Assembly (NCBI GenBank): GCA_903868655.1
Contig: CAIPWG010000616.1
Coordinates: 1 to 12,481, forward strand
Direction: 5' to 3'
DNA from: an uncultured Sphingomonadales bacterium
GTDB lineage: Bacteria > Pseudomonadota > Alphaproteobacteria > Sphingomonadales > Sphingomonadaceae
Length of the DNA: 12,481 nucleotides
Position 1 is the first letter of the stretch. Every line of letters starts with the position of its first letter. The translations under genes and the position numbers were made by a program. Below, piece by piece: positions 1 through 7,597 of this stretch. The notes below the pieces were generated by a model. It did not search any database. It saw only the letters and a list, made by a program, of their open reading frames with translations, and had not been told where the DNA came from.

Positions 1-972
1 GGAAAAAACCCAATTCACCTCGCAGCGCCTGCTATTCAGAACCACGTCAATCGGTCCGGCCAACTGGCCTGGCCCCATCGTCGCCACAGTGCCCGCCATC
101 ACGGTCGGCAATTGTGCCAGCCGGATCCAGCCCAGATCGCCGCCGACAGCCGCGGTGGAGGCCTGCGAGTATTGGCGGGCATAGCCGACAAAGCTGCCGC
201 CCTTTTTCAGCTGCTCGACAATCTTGTTGGCATTGGCTTGGACCTGGCTTCTGGTCTCATCGGTCGCAGCCAGAAAGATCTCGCTCAGGTGGAACTCTTC
301 GGTGCCTTTGGCTGCCTTGAGCCGATCCATCATTTCGCGCACTTCGGATTCAGACACATTGACATAGGGCTGCACATTGCGGCGCAGGAGCCGCTGCCAT
401 GCAATTTCACCGCGGATCTGGCGTTTGAGCGAGCCGCCTGCCGAGCCAATCGAGGTCAGGTAGGCGTCGAGCGAAGCTGCATCTTTGCCCATGTTCTGTT
501 GTGCGACATAGGCAAAGCGCTGATCCACCTCATCGTTGTCGATCGTGATGTCGGCGGCTTTGGCTTCCTGAATTTGCAGAGTTTCGTCGATCAGGTTGCG
601 CAGCACCTGGGCGCGCAAGCGTTCCTGCTCTTCGCTGCTCAGCTTCGCGGAATTGGCATTGGCGAAAAGCGCAAACCGTTGATCGATATCGGTGCCGGTG
701 ATGATCTCGCCATTGACGATAGCCGTAGCGTGGCGATGGTAGGGATCCATCTTGCCAAAAAACTGCGGATTGCTTGGCAGATTGAGATTGCCCGCGGCAT
801 CGGTTGAAGTAGGCGGCGGCGGCTGTGGCGCGACCGGGGGGGTATCGTCTTGCGCGCGGGCGGCGGTAACCCCGATCAGGCTGGCCGGGCCCGACAGAAC
901 CAGCCCCAAGCCAAGCGCCAACCGCAACAAAACCGACGTCGATACAGGCAAGCGGCGAATGGCAGACGTCAT
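1..972 (-). CDS. surA: SurA-type periplasmic peptidyl-prolyl isomerase/chaperone (3' end outside window)
   Basis: Periplasmic chaperone with a parvulin-type prolyl isomerase domain, which in the family escorts outer-membrane beta-barrel proteins to the BAM complex. The visible 324 residues begin with a signal peptide (Arg-rich start, hydrophobic residues about 14-35, likely cleavage after AARA at 40). A low-complexity Pro/Thr linker follows (about 43-57), then the SurA N-domain from HATAIVNGEIITGTDI (about 81-96), rich in helices to about 215. A parvulin domain starts near 226 (EEFHLSEIFL) with GGDLGWI at 277-283. E. coli SurA is about 430 residues, so the C-terminal part is missing. The start at 972 was chosen because the signal peptide follows at once; an in-frame ATG at 1026 would add 18 polar residues. 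Neither has a convincing Shine-Dalgarno. It lies 170 bp downstream of lptD, its classical neighbour. The last visible stretch (about 307-324) matches the usual parvulin end poorly. Confidence 0.93.
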   Translation of the reverse strand, partial: MTSAIRRLPVSTSVLLRLALGLGLVLSGPASLIGVTAARAQDDTPPVAPQPPPPTSTDAAGNLNLPSNPQFFGKMDPYHRHATAIVNGEIITGTDIDQRFALFANANSAKLSSEEQERLRAQVLRNLIDETLQIQEAKAADITIDNDEVDQRFAYVAQQNMGKDAASLDAYLTSIGSAGGSLKRQIRGEIAWQRLLRRNVQPYVNVSESEVREMMDRLKAAKGTEEFHLSEIFLAATDETRSQVQANANKIVEQLKKGGSFVGYARQYSQASTAAVGGDLGWIRLAQLPTVMAGTVATMGPGQLAGPIDVVLNSRRCEVNWVFS

Positions 973-1033
973 GGCAGTCGATAAATCCTGTTGTGCGCAC
1001 CGCTCGGGCGGCGCGAATTCCGACATTGGGCGC

Positions 1034-1057
1034 GGCGCGATCTGTTCGGATCGCGCC
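1034..1057 (-). promoter_or_regulatory. GC-rich stem-loop in the lptD-surA gap
   Basis: Perfect 9-bp inverted repeat (GGCGCGATC / GATCGCGCC) around a 6-nt loop, between the lptD stop and the surA start. No T-run follows on either strand, so it is not a standard intrinsic terminator. It could be a processing or attenuation structure in the lptD-surA mRNA, or an mRNA stabiliser for lptD. It sits directly upstream of the alternative surA ATG at 1026. The repeat is seen; the role is inference. Confidence 0.5.
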
Positions 1058-1142
1058 AGGCCAATGCCGCCTGTCGTAGCCCGATAGCGCCTTTGCCGCG
1101 GAGAGGGAAGTTTTCCCGAACCAAAAAGCCGCAAGATGCCGG

Positions 1143-3461
1143 TTACCGCGTGCCGATATTGCGCAATGACAGCGTGATGGCATAGGCGCTGCCCGCAACC
1201 GCGTCGCCGGCCGAGACGTAATTGCGTTGCCAGGTCAGCGACAGATCAAGGCATCCGTCGGTATAGGCAAAGCCCAGCCGATGGCGGATCAACTGAAACC
1301 CGTTCGATCCGTTGATAGGGTCATCGGCCTTTGTCGTCAGGTTGACGATCGCTGATCCGAATACAGACCAGTAATGCGCAAAAGCGGCACGTGTGGAAAC
1401 CCGAAGTTCCTTGCTGTCTTGCAAATCTTCATAAGACAGCGGGATACTGCGGTTCAGCGCGATGTAGCCGACTTCGACATAAGTGCGGTGGTCGCCCACT
1501 GTCGCGTCGATTTCATTGCGGCGCAGTTGCAGCGTGTCTTTGTTGAGCTGGAACCGTTCGGTTAACTGGACAATGTCGCGAAAGCGGACTTCGGCGCGGC
1601 CGACCACGTCGGACAAGCGCGAGGCCAGTCCGGTGCCAATCGGCATGATCTGGGATTCATCGGTCGTGCGATAGGATTGGCCGATTGTTGCCGACGCTCT
1701 CCAACCAGGTCGATTAAGCCGCCAGTCGATCCCGTAGGTCACGCGCAAGCCGTCTTCGACCCGATCATAGCCGGGATAGCGGTTGAGCGCGAAAATGTTG
1801 TCGTCTTCCAGTTCGACCGCGCGCGAATCCTCGTTCGGAATGGCAAAATTGCGGATGTGCGGGGTGGCGACGATCTGCACTTCGGGGGTCAGCACCTGCG
1901 TGCCGCCCAGCGCTTCACCGATGAAGGGCCATTTGAGATCGGCAGCGACCGTGGCGATGCCACGTGCCTGCCAACCGGGCACGCCTGCATAGACCGCATT
2001 GGTGGTCAGGCCGTTGTTGCTGCTGTGATAAACATCGCCGCGCAACAGTGCGGTCACTGTCAGTTCCTGCCCCCATGGGGAGACTGAATGCAGATCCCAT
2101 TGAACACGGCCAAACGCGCGTTGCGTGTTTTGCTGGTCGGTTCGCGCAAGGCCAAGCGAATTGGCCTCGATCTCCAGCTTTCCACCGACGCCCGGCATAT
2201 CGAATCGCTGGCGATAGTCGATGCTGGGCAGTGCAAACGGCTGCTGGCGCGGAACATCGTTGACGCCAATGGCCTGCACCGCCCAGCCGGCAAAGCTGAA
2301 ATAGCTGTCTTGCGTGATGTGTTCGAGATTGAGTGTGGAACGCAGCCGCGTATCGGGCGACAGGTTGTACCGCAGCAGAAACGTGCGATCGGTAACATAC
2401 CGCGCCGCGCCGGTCAGGCTCCAGTCATTGCCCAGCTGAAACTCGCCATTACCGGCCAGATAGCCGCGCGGGGTGAAACTGCCGGTCGTTTGCGAGACCA
2501 GCGCGCCGCTTGCGTTGGTCGCTTCGTTGGTCTGGCGGCTGTATGTCAGGTAGCCGTTGACCTGAAATGCGCCTTTGTCGGTGAGCTGGCGATACTGGGT
2601 TTCGAGCATCGGCAGAGCGCCTGAAAAGACCGTGCCGGTCAGCGACAGATCCTTGTTATCGGCCAGGCGGACGTAGTAGGTATTGGCGATCTGCAAACCG
2701 TTGGCCGATGACGACCCGAATGTGGGGATCAGCAGGCCGGAACGGGCGTGGAAATCCGATGCATGGGCCAGGCCCGGCAGCGGCAGCAGCGGAACGCCAA
2801 AAATGCGCAGCTTTGCCCCGTAATACCGCACTTCTTTGGTCTGGGCATTGTAGGCGACCTTTACCGCAGTCAATTCCCAGCTGGGCCGCTTGGGGCAGCC
2901 TTCGTCATCGACCACTTCGCAGCCGCTATAGACCGCCTGGTGGAGCACGACATGCCCGGCGGCATCGCGCTGGCTGGATTGCGCGGCCATGCGGCCCCCT
3001 TCGCGCAGCACGAGCAGCAAGTCCTGCGTCGTACCGGCCTTGAATTCGTCGGTCAGTTCGATGTGATCGCTGTACAACACATCGCCGTCTTCATCGACGA
3101 GGCGTATATTGCCCGTGGCCACGATCGCGCCGGTGGTACGGTTCCAGGTCAGTGCATCGGCACGCAGCGATCGCGCATCGCGGCGCAACACCACATTGCC
3201 CGTGGCTGTGATCAGGTTGGCATCGTTGTCATACGTCACCGCATCCGATGCAAAACGCACCAGATCCTCGGCGGCGGGCGCCGGGCTGGCCGAATCGGAC
3301 GGGGATGATGACGGTGTTGCCAGTCCTGCAGGATCGGCAAATGCGGCTGCCGAAGCCGACAAAATGCCGCCAACGCCCGCAAGGGCAAGCAGGGCCGTGG
3401 ACTGGAGCGCGCGCAAGCGCACGAAAAAGGCTTGGCGCGGGGGCCGCGTCAGGGGTCGCAT
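1143..3461 (-). CDS. lptD: LPS-assembly protein LptD (outer-membrane LPS translocon barrel)
   Basis: Outer-membrane protein that, with lipoprotein LptE, inserts lipopolysaccharide into the outer leaflet. The 772 residues start with a signal peptide (hydrophobic about 18-41, likely cleavage after AFA at 42). A Ser/Pro/Ala-rich linker (about 48-65) is followed by an OstA/LptA-like beta-jellyroll (about 67-150, with TATGNVVLRRDARSLRADAL). The rest is the LptD barrel domain with alternating aromatic beta-strands to the C-terminus. Size fits the family (E. coli 784). The ATG at 3461 is preferred over a GTG at 3503 because AGG lies 7 nt upstream and the signal peptide is then directly N-terminal. 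Only three cysteines are present: C181, C189 and C737. E. coli uses four in two interdomain disulfides, so a single essential disulfide is likely here. It is transcribed away from pepA and toward surA. Confidence 0.96.
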   Translation of the reverse strand: MRPLTRPPRQAFFVRLRALQSTALLALAGVGGILSASAAAFADPAGLATPSSSPSDSASPAPAAEDLVRFASDAVTYDNDANLITATGNVVLRRDARSLRADALTWNRTTGAIVATGNIRLVDEDGDVLYSDHIELTDEFKAGTTQDLLLVLREGGRMAAQSSQRDAAGHVVLHQAVYSGCEVVDDEGCPKRPSWELTAVKVAYNAQTKEVRYYGAKLRIFGVPLLPLPGLAHASDFHARSGLLIPTFGSSSANGLQIANTYYVRLADNKDLSLTGTVFSGALPMLETQYRQLTDKGAFQVNGYLTYSRQTNEATNASGALVSQTTGSFTPRGYLAGNGEFQLGNDWSLTGAARYVTDRTFLLRYNLSPDTRLRSTLNLEHITQDSYFSFAGWAVQAIGVNDVPRQQPFALPSIDYRQRFDMPGVGGKLEIEANSLGLARTDQQNTQRAFGRVQWDLHSVSPWGQELTVTALLRGDVYHSSNNGLTTNAVYAGVPGWQARGIATVAADLKWPFIGEALGGTQVLTPEVQIVATPHIRNFAIPNEDSRAVELEDDNIFALNRYPGYDRVEDGLRVTYGIDWRLNRPGWRASATIGQSYRTTDESQIMPIGTGLASRLSDVVGRAEVRFRDIVQLTERFQLNKDTLQLRRNEIDATVGDHRTYVEVGYIALNRSIPLSYEDLQDSKELRVSTRAAFAHYWSVFGSAIVNLTTKADDPINGSNGFQLIRHRLGFAYTDGCLDLSLTWQRNYVSAGDAVAGSAYAITLSLRNIGTR

Positions 3462-3560
3462 GTGCTTGCCTATCGCACCGGCGCGCCTTAACTGCAAACC
3501 CACAATTCCGGTAACTGCTGCTCGATGTATCGGGTGCGGTGCCGATCAGGAGCATATTGC
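3462..3560. promoter_or_regulatory. Divergent lptD/pepA intergenic region
   Basis: A 99-bp gap between two divergent starts must hold the promoters of both lptD (minus) and pepA (plus). I see no pair of boxes close to consensus. TTAACT at 3488-3493 is only a weak -35 candidate on the plus strand. The pepA Shine-Dalgarno AGGAG lies at 3548-3552, 8 nt before its ATG. The region is called from gene layout, not from recognised boxes. Confidence 0.45.
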
Positions 3561-5018
3561 ATGGCCATCGTTTTTGCTTCGTCGGGCGAAACCCGCCCCC
3601 GTCTTGTCGCCCGGCTGGTTGCCGAAGGCAGCTTGCCTGCCGATCTGTCCGATACCGTGCGCGATGCGGCGAATGCCAGCCGGTTTACCGGCAAGGCGGG
3701 ACAAGTGTTCGAAGCATTTGTGCAAGAAACCACCGGCCTGACGCGCCTCGCCCTGGCCGGGATCGGCAAGGGCAGCGGCACTGACCGGCTGGCCGCGCTC
3801 GAACGCGCCGGTGGCGCGCTGGTGGCGAAATACCTGACTTCGGGCGAAACCGCGCTCGGGATCGATTTTTCAGGCTCGGCACTGAGCGCTGCCGAAGCCG
3901 CCGCCGTGCTGTTGGGCGCGCGTTTGCGGGGATGGCGGTATGATGTTTACAAGACCAAGCTGACCGATGATCAGAAAGTGTCGCTCGGCACAGTCGTGGC
4001 GCTGGCCGCACCCGAGGGCACCGACAGCGCCTGGGCGACCGAAGCGGCGCTGGCCGAAGGCATCGAATTCACCCGCGAACTGGTGACCGAGCCTGCCAAT
4101 GTGATCTATCCGGCCAGCTTCGTTGAACGCTGCGTCAAGCGGTTTGACGGCACCGGTGTGGAAGTTGTGGTGCTCGACAAGGTCGCGCTCGAAGCATTGG
4201 GGATGGGTGCGCTGCTGGGCGTGGCACAAGGCTCGGTACGTGAAGCGCGCGTGCTGGCGTTGCTCTGGAAAGGCCGCGCAGGCGCGCGTCCAACTGCATT
4301 CGTTGGCAAAGGTGTGACCTTCGACACCGGCGGTATTTCGATCAAGCCGGCCGGTGGCATGGAAGACATGAAATGGGATATGGGCGGTGCCGGTGCCGTA
4401 GCCGGGGCTTTGCTCGCGCTGGCGCTGCGCAAGGCCGAAGCCGATGTGATCGGCGTGGTCGGGTTGGTTGAAAACATGCCCGATGGCAATGCGCAACGGC
4501 CGGGCGATGTCGTGACCAGCATGTCGGGCCAGACAATCGAAGTGATCAACACCGATGCCGAAGGGCGGCTGGTGCTGTGCGATGTGTTGACCTGGGTGCA
4601 AAAGACGTATGCTCCGGCCACGATTGTCGACCTCGCCACGCTGACCGGTGCGATCATCGTGTCGCTGGGTCATGAATATGCCGGGATGTTTGCCAATGAC
4701 GATCTGCTGGCCAGCCAGCTTGATGCCGCAGGCAAGTCGAGCGGCGACAAGCTGTGGCGGTTCCCGCTGGGTTCGGGCTATGACAAGCTGATCGATAGCC
4801 AGATCGCCGATATGAAAAATGTCGGGCCCCGCTTTGGCGGTTCGATCACCGCGGCACAATTCCTGCAACGGTATATCAACGATGGCGTGGCCTGGGCACA
4901 CCTCGATATCGCGGGCACCGTGTGGGCGGACAAGCCCGGCGCGACCCACGACAAGGGTGCCACCGGTTTCGGCGTGCGCCTGCTCGACCGCTACGTGCGC
5001 GACGTGTTGGAAAACTGA
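3561..5018 (+). CDS. pepA: Leucyl aminopeptidase (M17 family)
   Basis: Cytosolic two-metal aminopeptidase that removes N-terminal residues from peptides; E. coli PepA also binds DNA in Xer recombination and transcriptional control. In this 485-residue protein the metal ligands are K250, D255, D273, D332 and E334, with catalytic K262 and R336. Their spacing equals that of E. coli PepA (K270, D275, K282, D293, D352, E354, R356). The signature NTDAEGRL is at 330-337. Residues 1 to about 160 form the N-terminal macro-like domain; the rest is catalytic. The ATG at 3561 is chosen over an upstream start at 3525 because AGGAG sits 8 nt before it. The stop overlaps the next start (TGATG), so it heads a pepA-DUF2256-holC unit. 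DNA binding in this organism is untested. Confidence 0.97.
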   Translation: MAIVFASSGETRPRLVARLVAEGSLPADLSDTVRDAANASRFTGKAGQVFEAFVQETTGLTRLALAGIGKGSGTDRLAALERAGGALVAKYLTSGETALGIDFSGSALSAAEAAAVLLGARLRGWRYDVYKTKLTDDQKVSLGTVVALAAPEGTDSAWATEAALAEGIEFTRELVTEPANVIYPASFVERCVKRFDGTGVEVVVLDKVALEALGMGALLGVAQGSVREARVLALLWKGRAGARPTAFVGKGVTFDTGGISIKPAGGMEDMKWDMGGAGAVAGALLALALRKAEADVIGVVGLVENMPDGNAQRPGDVVTSMSGQTIEVINTDAEGRLVLCDVLTWVQKTYAPATIVDLATLTGAIIVSLGHEYAGMFANDDLLASQLDAAGKSSGDKLWRFPLGSGYDKLIDSQIADMKNVGPRFGGSITAAQFLQRYINDGVAWAHLDIAGTVWADKPGATHDKGATGFGVRLLDRYVRDVLEN

Positions 5019-5185
5019 TGCCCAAAATGCGGCGCAAAGCTGATTTGCCTTCAAAGCTGTGCGCCGCGTGCGGGTTGCCGTTCACCTGGCGCAAGAAATG
5101 GGAACGCGACTGGGACAATGTGCGCTATTGTTCCGATCGCTGCCGGGGAGGCGCCAAGCGGTGCGCGTCGACTTCTACCAATTGA
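5018..5185 (+). CDS. DUF2256 small zinc-binding protein
   Basis: A 55-residue protein with the DUF2256 pattern: [19 protein letters not shown] then [10 protein letters not shown]. Cysteines C15, C18, C38 and C42 (CxxC...CxxxC) probably bind one zinc ion. The family has no assigned biochemical role and is often encoded near cryptochrome or photolyase genes; here it is not. The ATG at 5018 overlaps the pepA stop by one base, and its 3' end overlaps holC by 25 nt, which suggests translational coupling. The Shine-Dalgarno of holC lies inside this gene. The zinc ligands are seen; nucleic-acid or protein binding is only a guess. Confidence 0.85.
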   Translation: MPKMRRKADLPSKLCAACGLPFTWRKKWERDWDNVRYCSDRCRGGAKRCASTSTN

Positions 5186-5595
5186 CCCGCGATCCTGCCG
5201 AATGGGTGGTGCCGTTGCTGGCGCGCAGCACCCTGGGGGCTGGCGAGCGGCTACTGGTGGTTTCCGACGATGCGGCCCAACTCGGCCGGATCAGCACCGC
5301 ACTGTGGCAGCGCCTGCCCGATTCGTTTCTGGCGCATGGCCTTGCCGGAACCGCGCACGATGCGCGCCAACCGGTCTTGTTGGGCACCACGCCAGAGCCG
5401 GCAAATGGCGCACGGTTTCTTGCCCTGGCCGATGGCCAGTGGCGCGAAGCCGCGAACATGGTGCGCGTGTTCCTGCTGTTTCCGCCTGAACAAACCGATA
5501 CCGCACGGCAGACCTGGCGCCTGCTGGGCCAGCGTGAGGGTGTTGAGCGACGGTATTGGCGTCAGGATGGTGGCAAATGGCGCGAAGGGCCCTGA
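5161..5595 (+). CDS. holC: DNA polymerase III subunit chi
   Basis: Chi subunit of the clamp-loader complex, which in E. coli pairs with psi (HolD) and contacts single-strand binding protein. The 144 residues (E. coli 147) start MRVDFYQL and show the family landmarks LPDSFLAHG (52-60), PVLLG (71-75) and N82 followed by the FLAL strand. A Trp/Arg-rich C-terminus (about 114-142) includes YWRQDGGKW. The start is GTG at 5161, chosen because a GGGGAGG Shine-Dalgarno lies about 9 nt upstream and the protein then begins at the conserved strand. Many alphaproteobacteria lack an obvious HolD, so the partner is unclear. A pepA-holC neighbourhood is common in Proteobacteria. Confidence 0.93.
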   Translation: MRVDFYQLTRDPAEWVVPLLARSTLGAGERLLVVSDDAAQLGRISTALWQRLPDSFLAHGLAGTAHDARQPVLLGTTPEPANGARFLALADGQWREAANMVRVFLLFPPEQTDTARQTWRLLGQREGVERRYWRQDGGKWREGP

Positions 5596-5695
5596 TTGGC
5601 CGCCTTGCGATTGCATGCATTCCCGGCTACGGGCCCGGCGACAGGTCAGCCTGCCTGGCCCGGCCGATACAATCGCACAGACAAGGAAGAGTACC
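5596..5695 (+). promoter_or_regulatory. ndk upstream region with candidate -10 box
   Basis: A 100-bp non-coding gap between holC and ndk. TACAAT at 5668-5673 resembles a -10 box, but no good -35 lies 16-18 bp upstream. An imperfect dyad (GGGCC ... CAGG / CCTG ... GGCCC) covers about 5632-5661 and could be a weak holC terminator or a leader fold. No T-run follows it. AAGGAAGA just before the ndk ATG is a clear ribosome binding site. Confidence 0.4.
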
Positions 5696-6118
5696 ATGGC
5701 GGTTACCCGCACGTTTTCGATCATCAAGCCCGATGCCACCCGTCGCAACCTGACCGGTGCGGTAACGGCCAAGCTTGAAGAAGCCGGTTTGCGCGTCGTT
5801 GCGTCGAAGCGGCTTCACTTGAGCCGCGAACAGGCCGAAGGTTTTTATGCGGTCCACGCCGAACGGCCGTTTTTCAACGATCTGGTCGAATTCATGATTT
5901 CGGGCCCGGTGGTCGTGCAAGTGCTCGAAGGCGAAGACGCCGTAAAGCGCAATCGCGACGTGATGGGCGCAACCAACCCGGCCAATGCCGATGCGGGCAC
6001 GATCCGCAAGGAATTTGCCGAATCAATCGAAGCCAACACCGTGCACGGTTCGGATTCTGAAGAAAACGCCGCGATTGAAATCGCCTATTTCTTCAAGCCC
6101 GAAGAGATCGTCGGCTGA
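5696..6118 (+). CDS. ndk: Nucleoside diphosphate kinase
   Basis: Transfers the gamma-phosphate from ATP to nucleoside diphosphates through a phospho-histidine, balancing NTP and dNTP pools in the cytosol. The 140-residue protein is full length (E. coli 143). Catalytic H117 lies in NTVHGSDS (114-121). Nucleotide-contact residues K11, F59, R87, T93, R104 and N114 sit at the expected offsets. The ATG at 5696 follows AAGGAAGA at good spacing. It is separated from holC by 100 bp and followed at once by a strong terminator, so it is probably monocistronic. Confidence 0.98.
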   Translation: MAVTRTFSIIKPDATRRNLTGAVTAKLEEAGLRVVASKRLHLSREQAEGFYAVHAERPFFNDLVEFMISGPVVVQVLEGEDAVKRNRDVMGATNPANADAGTIRKEFAESIEANTVHGSDSEENAAIEIAYFFKPEEIVG

Positions 6119-6122
6119 TCGC

Positions 6123-6171
6123 GGGGCGCCCGCAAGCACACACGAAGGGGGCCCCTTGCGGGCCCCTTTTT
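6123..6171 (+). terminator. Intrinsic terminator of ndk with two alternative hairpins
   Basis: The compact form is GGGGCCC (6148-6154), loop CTTGC, GGGCCCC (6160-6166), extendable by A-T pairs at 6145-6146, followed by T5 at 6167-6171. A second pairing uses the same right arm: CCCGCAAG (6129-6136) with CTTGCGGG (6155-6162), plus GGGG (6123-6126) with CCCC (6163-6166), leaving a 2-nt bulge. Both end at the same T-run, so both could terminate, but they cannot form together. Confidence 0.92.
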
Positions 6172-6204
6172 GTTGGGTAAGTTACGGGTGGGAGGACGCT
6201 TGTC

Positions 6205-6444
6205 ATGATGGGAATGGGTGGGGGCGATTGCCCGTTTGAATTCAATTTTGATCAGGCGACCTTCAAGCCGGGTGACGTGGTCAGCTATCGCGTCAGCGGC
6301 AGTCTGGACGGGATGCCGTTTGTTGGCACGTTGCTGGAAGTGCATGACGATCATGTGATCATTGCCGGTGATCCGAATGATCCCGCGGTGCGTTATCGCG
6401 GAACGCGCGACAGCCGCCCTTTGGTGGATGCCAGCGAGATTTGA
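6205..6444 (+). CDS. Conserved-looking small protein of unknown function (79 aa)
   Basis: Not recognised. The protein begins MMGMGGGDCPFEFNF and then shows short alternating hydrophobic strands typical of a small beta-barrel or SH3-like fold: GDVVSYRVSG (23-32), PFVGTLLEVHDDHVIIAG (38-55), VRYRGTRDSRPLV (62-74). It has one cysteine (C9) and no signal peptide or membrane segment, so it is probably cytosolic. GGAGG at 6191-6195 lies 9 nt before the ATG at 6205 and supports this start. The ATG is only 33 nt after the ndk terminator. The gene converges on the MFS gene with a 4-bp gap. A real gene is supported by the ribosome binding site and codon use; function is unknown. Confidence 0.75.
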   Translation: MMGMGGGDCPFEFNFDQATFKPGDVVSYRVSGSLDGMPFVGTLLEVHDDHVIIAGDPNDPAVRYRGTRDSRPLVDASEI

Positions 6445-6448
6445 ACCG

Positions 6449-7597
6449 TCAGGCCGGGTCGCGCTTTGCATACCAGTGCGCCAGCATGAGCGTGACGGTG
6501 GCAACCCCGACCAGCCCCGAAAGGATCGGCCAGCTGTAGCTGACGCCAAGCGCCAGCGCACCTGCGGCCAGCATACAGGCCAGCGCGCACCCCAGATCCC
6601 ATCCTGCCTCTGTCGCCATGGCAAAACGCAAGGGGCAGGCAGATTGCCGGGCCATGGTATAAAGCGGCGCCAGCAAAGCGACTTGGGTGATCGGCGTCAC
6701 CAAAGCCCCCAGCGCGGTCGCGCCGATCGCTGCATAAGGGTGATGCCACGATACGACTTTAACCAGTACTGCCAGCCCGGCACAGCCATATGCCAGCGGC
6801 ACCATGATGCGGCCCTGTCCAGCATCGATGCGCCGCCCGACCAGCAGGCTGGCACCGGCGGCGCAGGCGCCCGACAGCGCAAGTGTGCCGCCAAATGCGC
6901 CGAACCGTTCGCCCAGCGATACGAACAGCGCCAGATTCCAGACAACATTGACTGCGCCCGAGTGCAGCCCTTCGGCGCAATAAAGCGGTCGGGCGAACCG
7001 GATCATCGCCGGGTCCATCTGCACATCGGCGGCCACCCGCACGTCGGGCGCGGCCAGCAGGGGCCAGGCGGCGGCCAGCTGGATTGCTGCGATCAGCGCA
7101 AAGCCTGCCACCGGTCCCATATGGTCATGGATCAGCCCGCCGATGACCGGGGCGACAATCGCGACGCCTGCGGTCGCAGCTTGTTGCAGGCTGACTTGCC
7201 GTCCGCGTGATGCCCCTTGCGCGATTGCGGCGTTGTAGCCGTGCCAGGCGGTCCAATAAAGCACGCTGCCCAAGCCCATCGCGAGCACATAGGCCAGCAT
7301 CCAGCCATCGGCGCGCGTGACAAAGCCTAACAGCACATAGCCCGCTGCGCGCACGGCAATCCCGATCAGGATCACGGTTTTCAGCCCGCGGGCTATCGCC
7401 AGCGGCAGGATCAGTGCGCGCATGGCATAACGCGTCATGACCAGGCCGGCAAAGGAGGCGAGTGCGAGCGGTTGCGACACGCCTTGCGCCACCAGGAACG
7501 CGGTCATGAACAAACCGCCGGTATTTTCGGCAAACGATTGCAGCGCGCTATGCAGCGTGATTGGGCCCAAGGGGCTGGGTTTGGCAGGTTCGGTCAT
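6449..7597 (-). CDS. MFS-type membrane transporter, substrate unknown
   Basis: Inner-membrane protein of 382 residues with about 11-12 hydrophobic segments, split by a more polar stretch (about 184-206) as in the two-halved major facilitator fold. Segments are visible near 30-55, 60-95, 99-117, 138-156, 162-182, 214-229, 236-254, 264-284, 288-315, 332-352 and 355-376. A Gly-Arg-Arg turn (254-256) lies between segments. I see no substrate signature. The ATG at 7597 overlaps the purN stop (ATGA) and has no good Shine-Dalgarno, so translation probably depends on purN. Cotranscription with purM-purN hints at a purine, formyl or one-carbon related compound, but that is inference from position only. 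Confidence 0.85.
   Translation of the reverse strand: MTEPAKPSPLGPITLHSALQSFAENTGGLFMTAFLVAQGVSQPLALASFAGLVMTRYAMRALILPLAIARGLKTVILIGIAVRAAGYVLLGFVTRADGWMLAYVLAMGLGSVLYWTAWHGYNAAIAQGASRGRQVSLQQAATAGVAIVAPVIGGLIHDHMGPVAGFALIAAIQLAAAWPLLAAPDVRVAADVQMDPAMIRFARPLYCAEGLHSGAVNVVWNLALFVSLGERFGAFGGTLALSGACAAGASLLVGRRIDAGQGRIMVPLAYGCAGLAVLVKVVSWHHPYAAIGATALGALVTPITQVALLAPLYTMARQSACPLRFAMATEAGWDLGCALACMLAAGALALGVSYSWPILSGLVGVATVTLMLAHWYAKRDPA

Noticed and set aside
112-807. 231-codon plus-strand frame opposite surA
   Set aside because: The minus strand encodes a clear signal peptide plus SurA and parvulin domains.
3870-5054. 394-codon open frame on the minus strand opposite pepA
   Set aside because: It is antisense to a gene with all catalytic residues in place; it arises from high-GC codon bias and shows no family motifs.
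5632-5661. Intrinsic terminator of holC
   Set aside because: The dyad is imperfect and no T-run follows; kept only as a possible leader fold.
6445-6448. Terminator between the convergent 79-aa and MFS genes
   Set aside because: The gap is 4 bp and no hairpin with a T-run was found on either strand.
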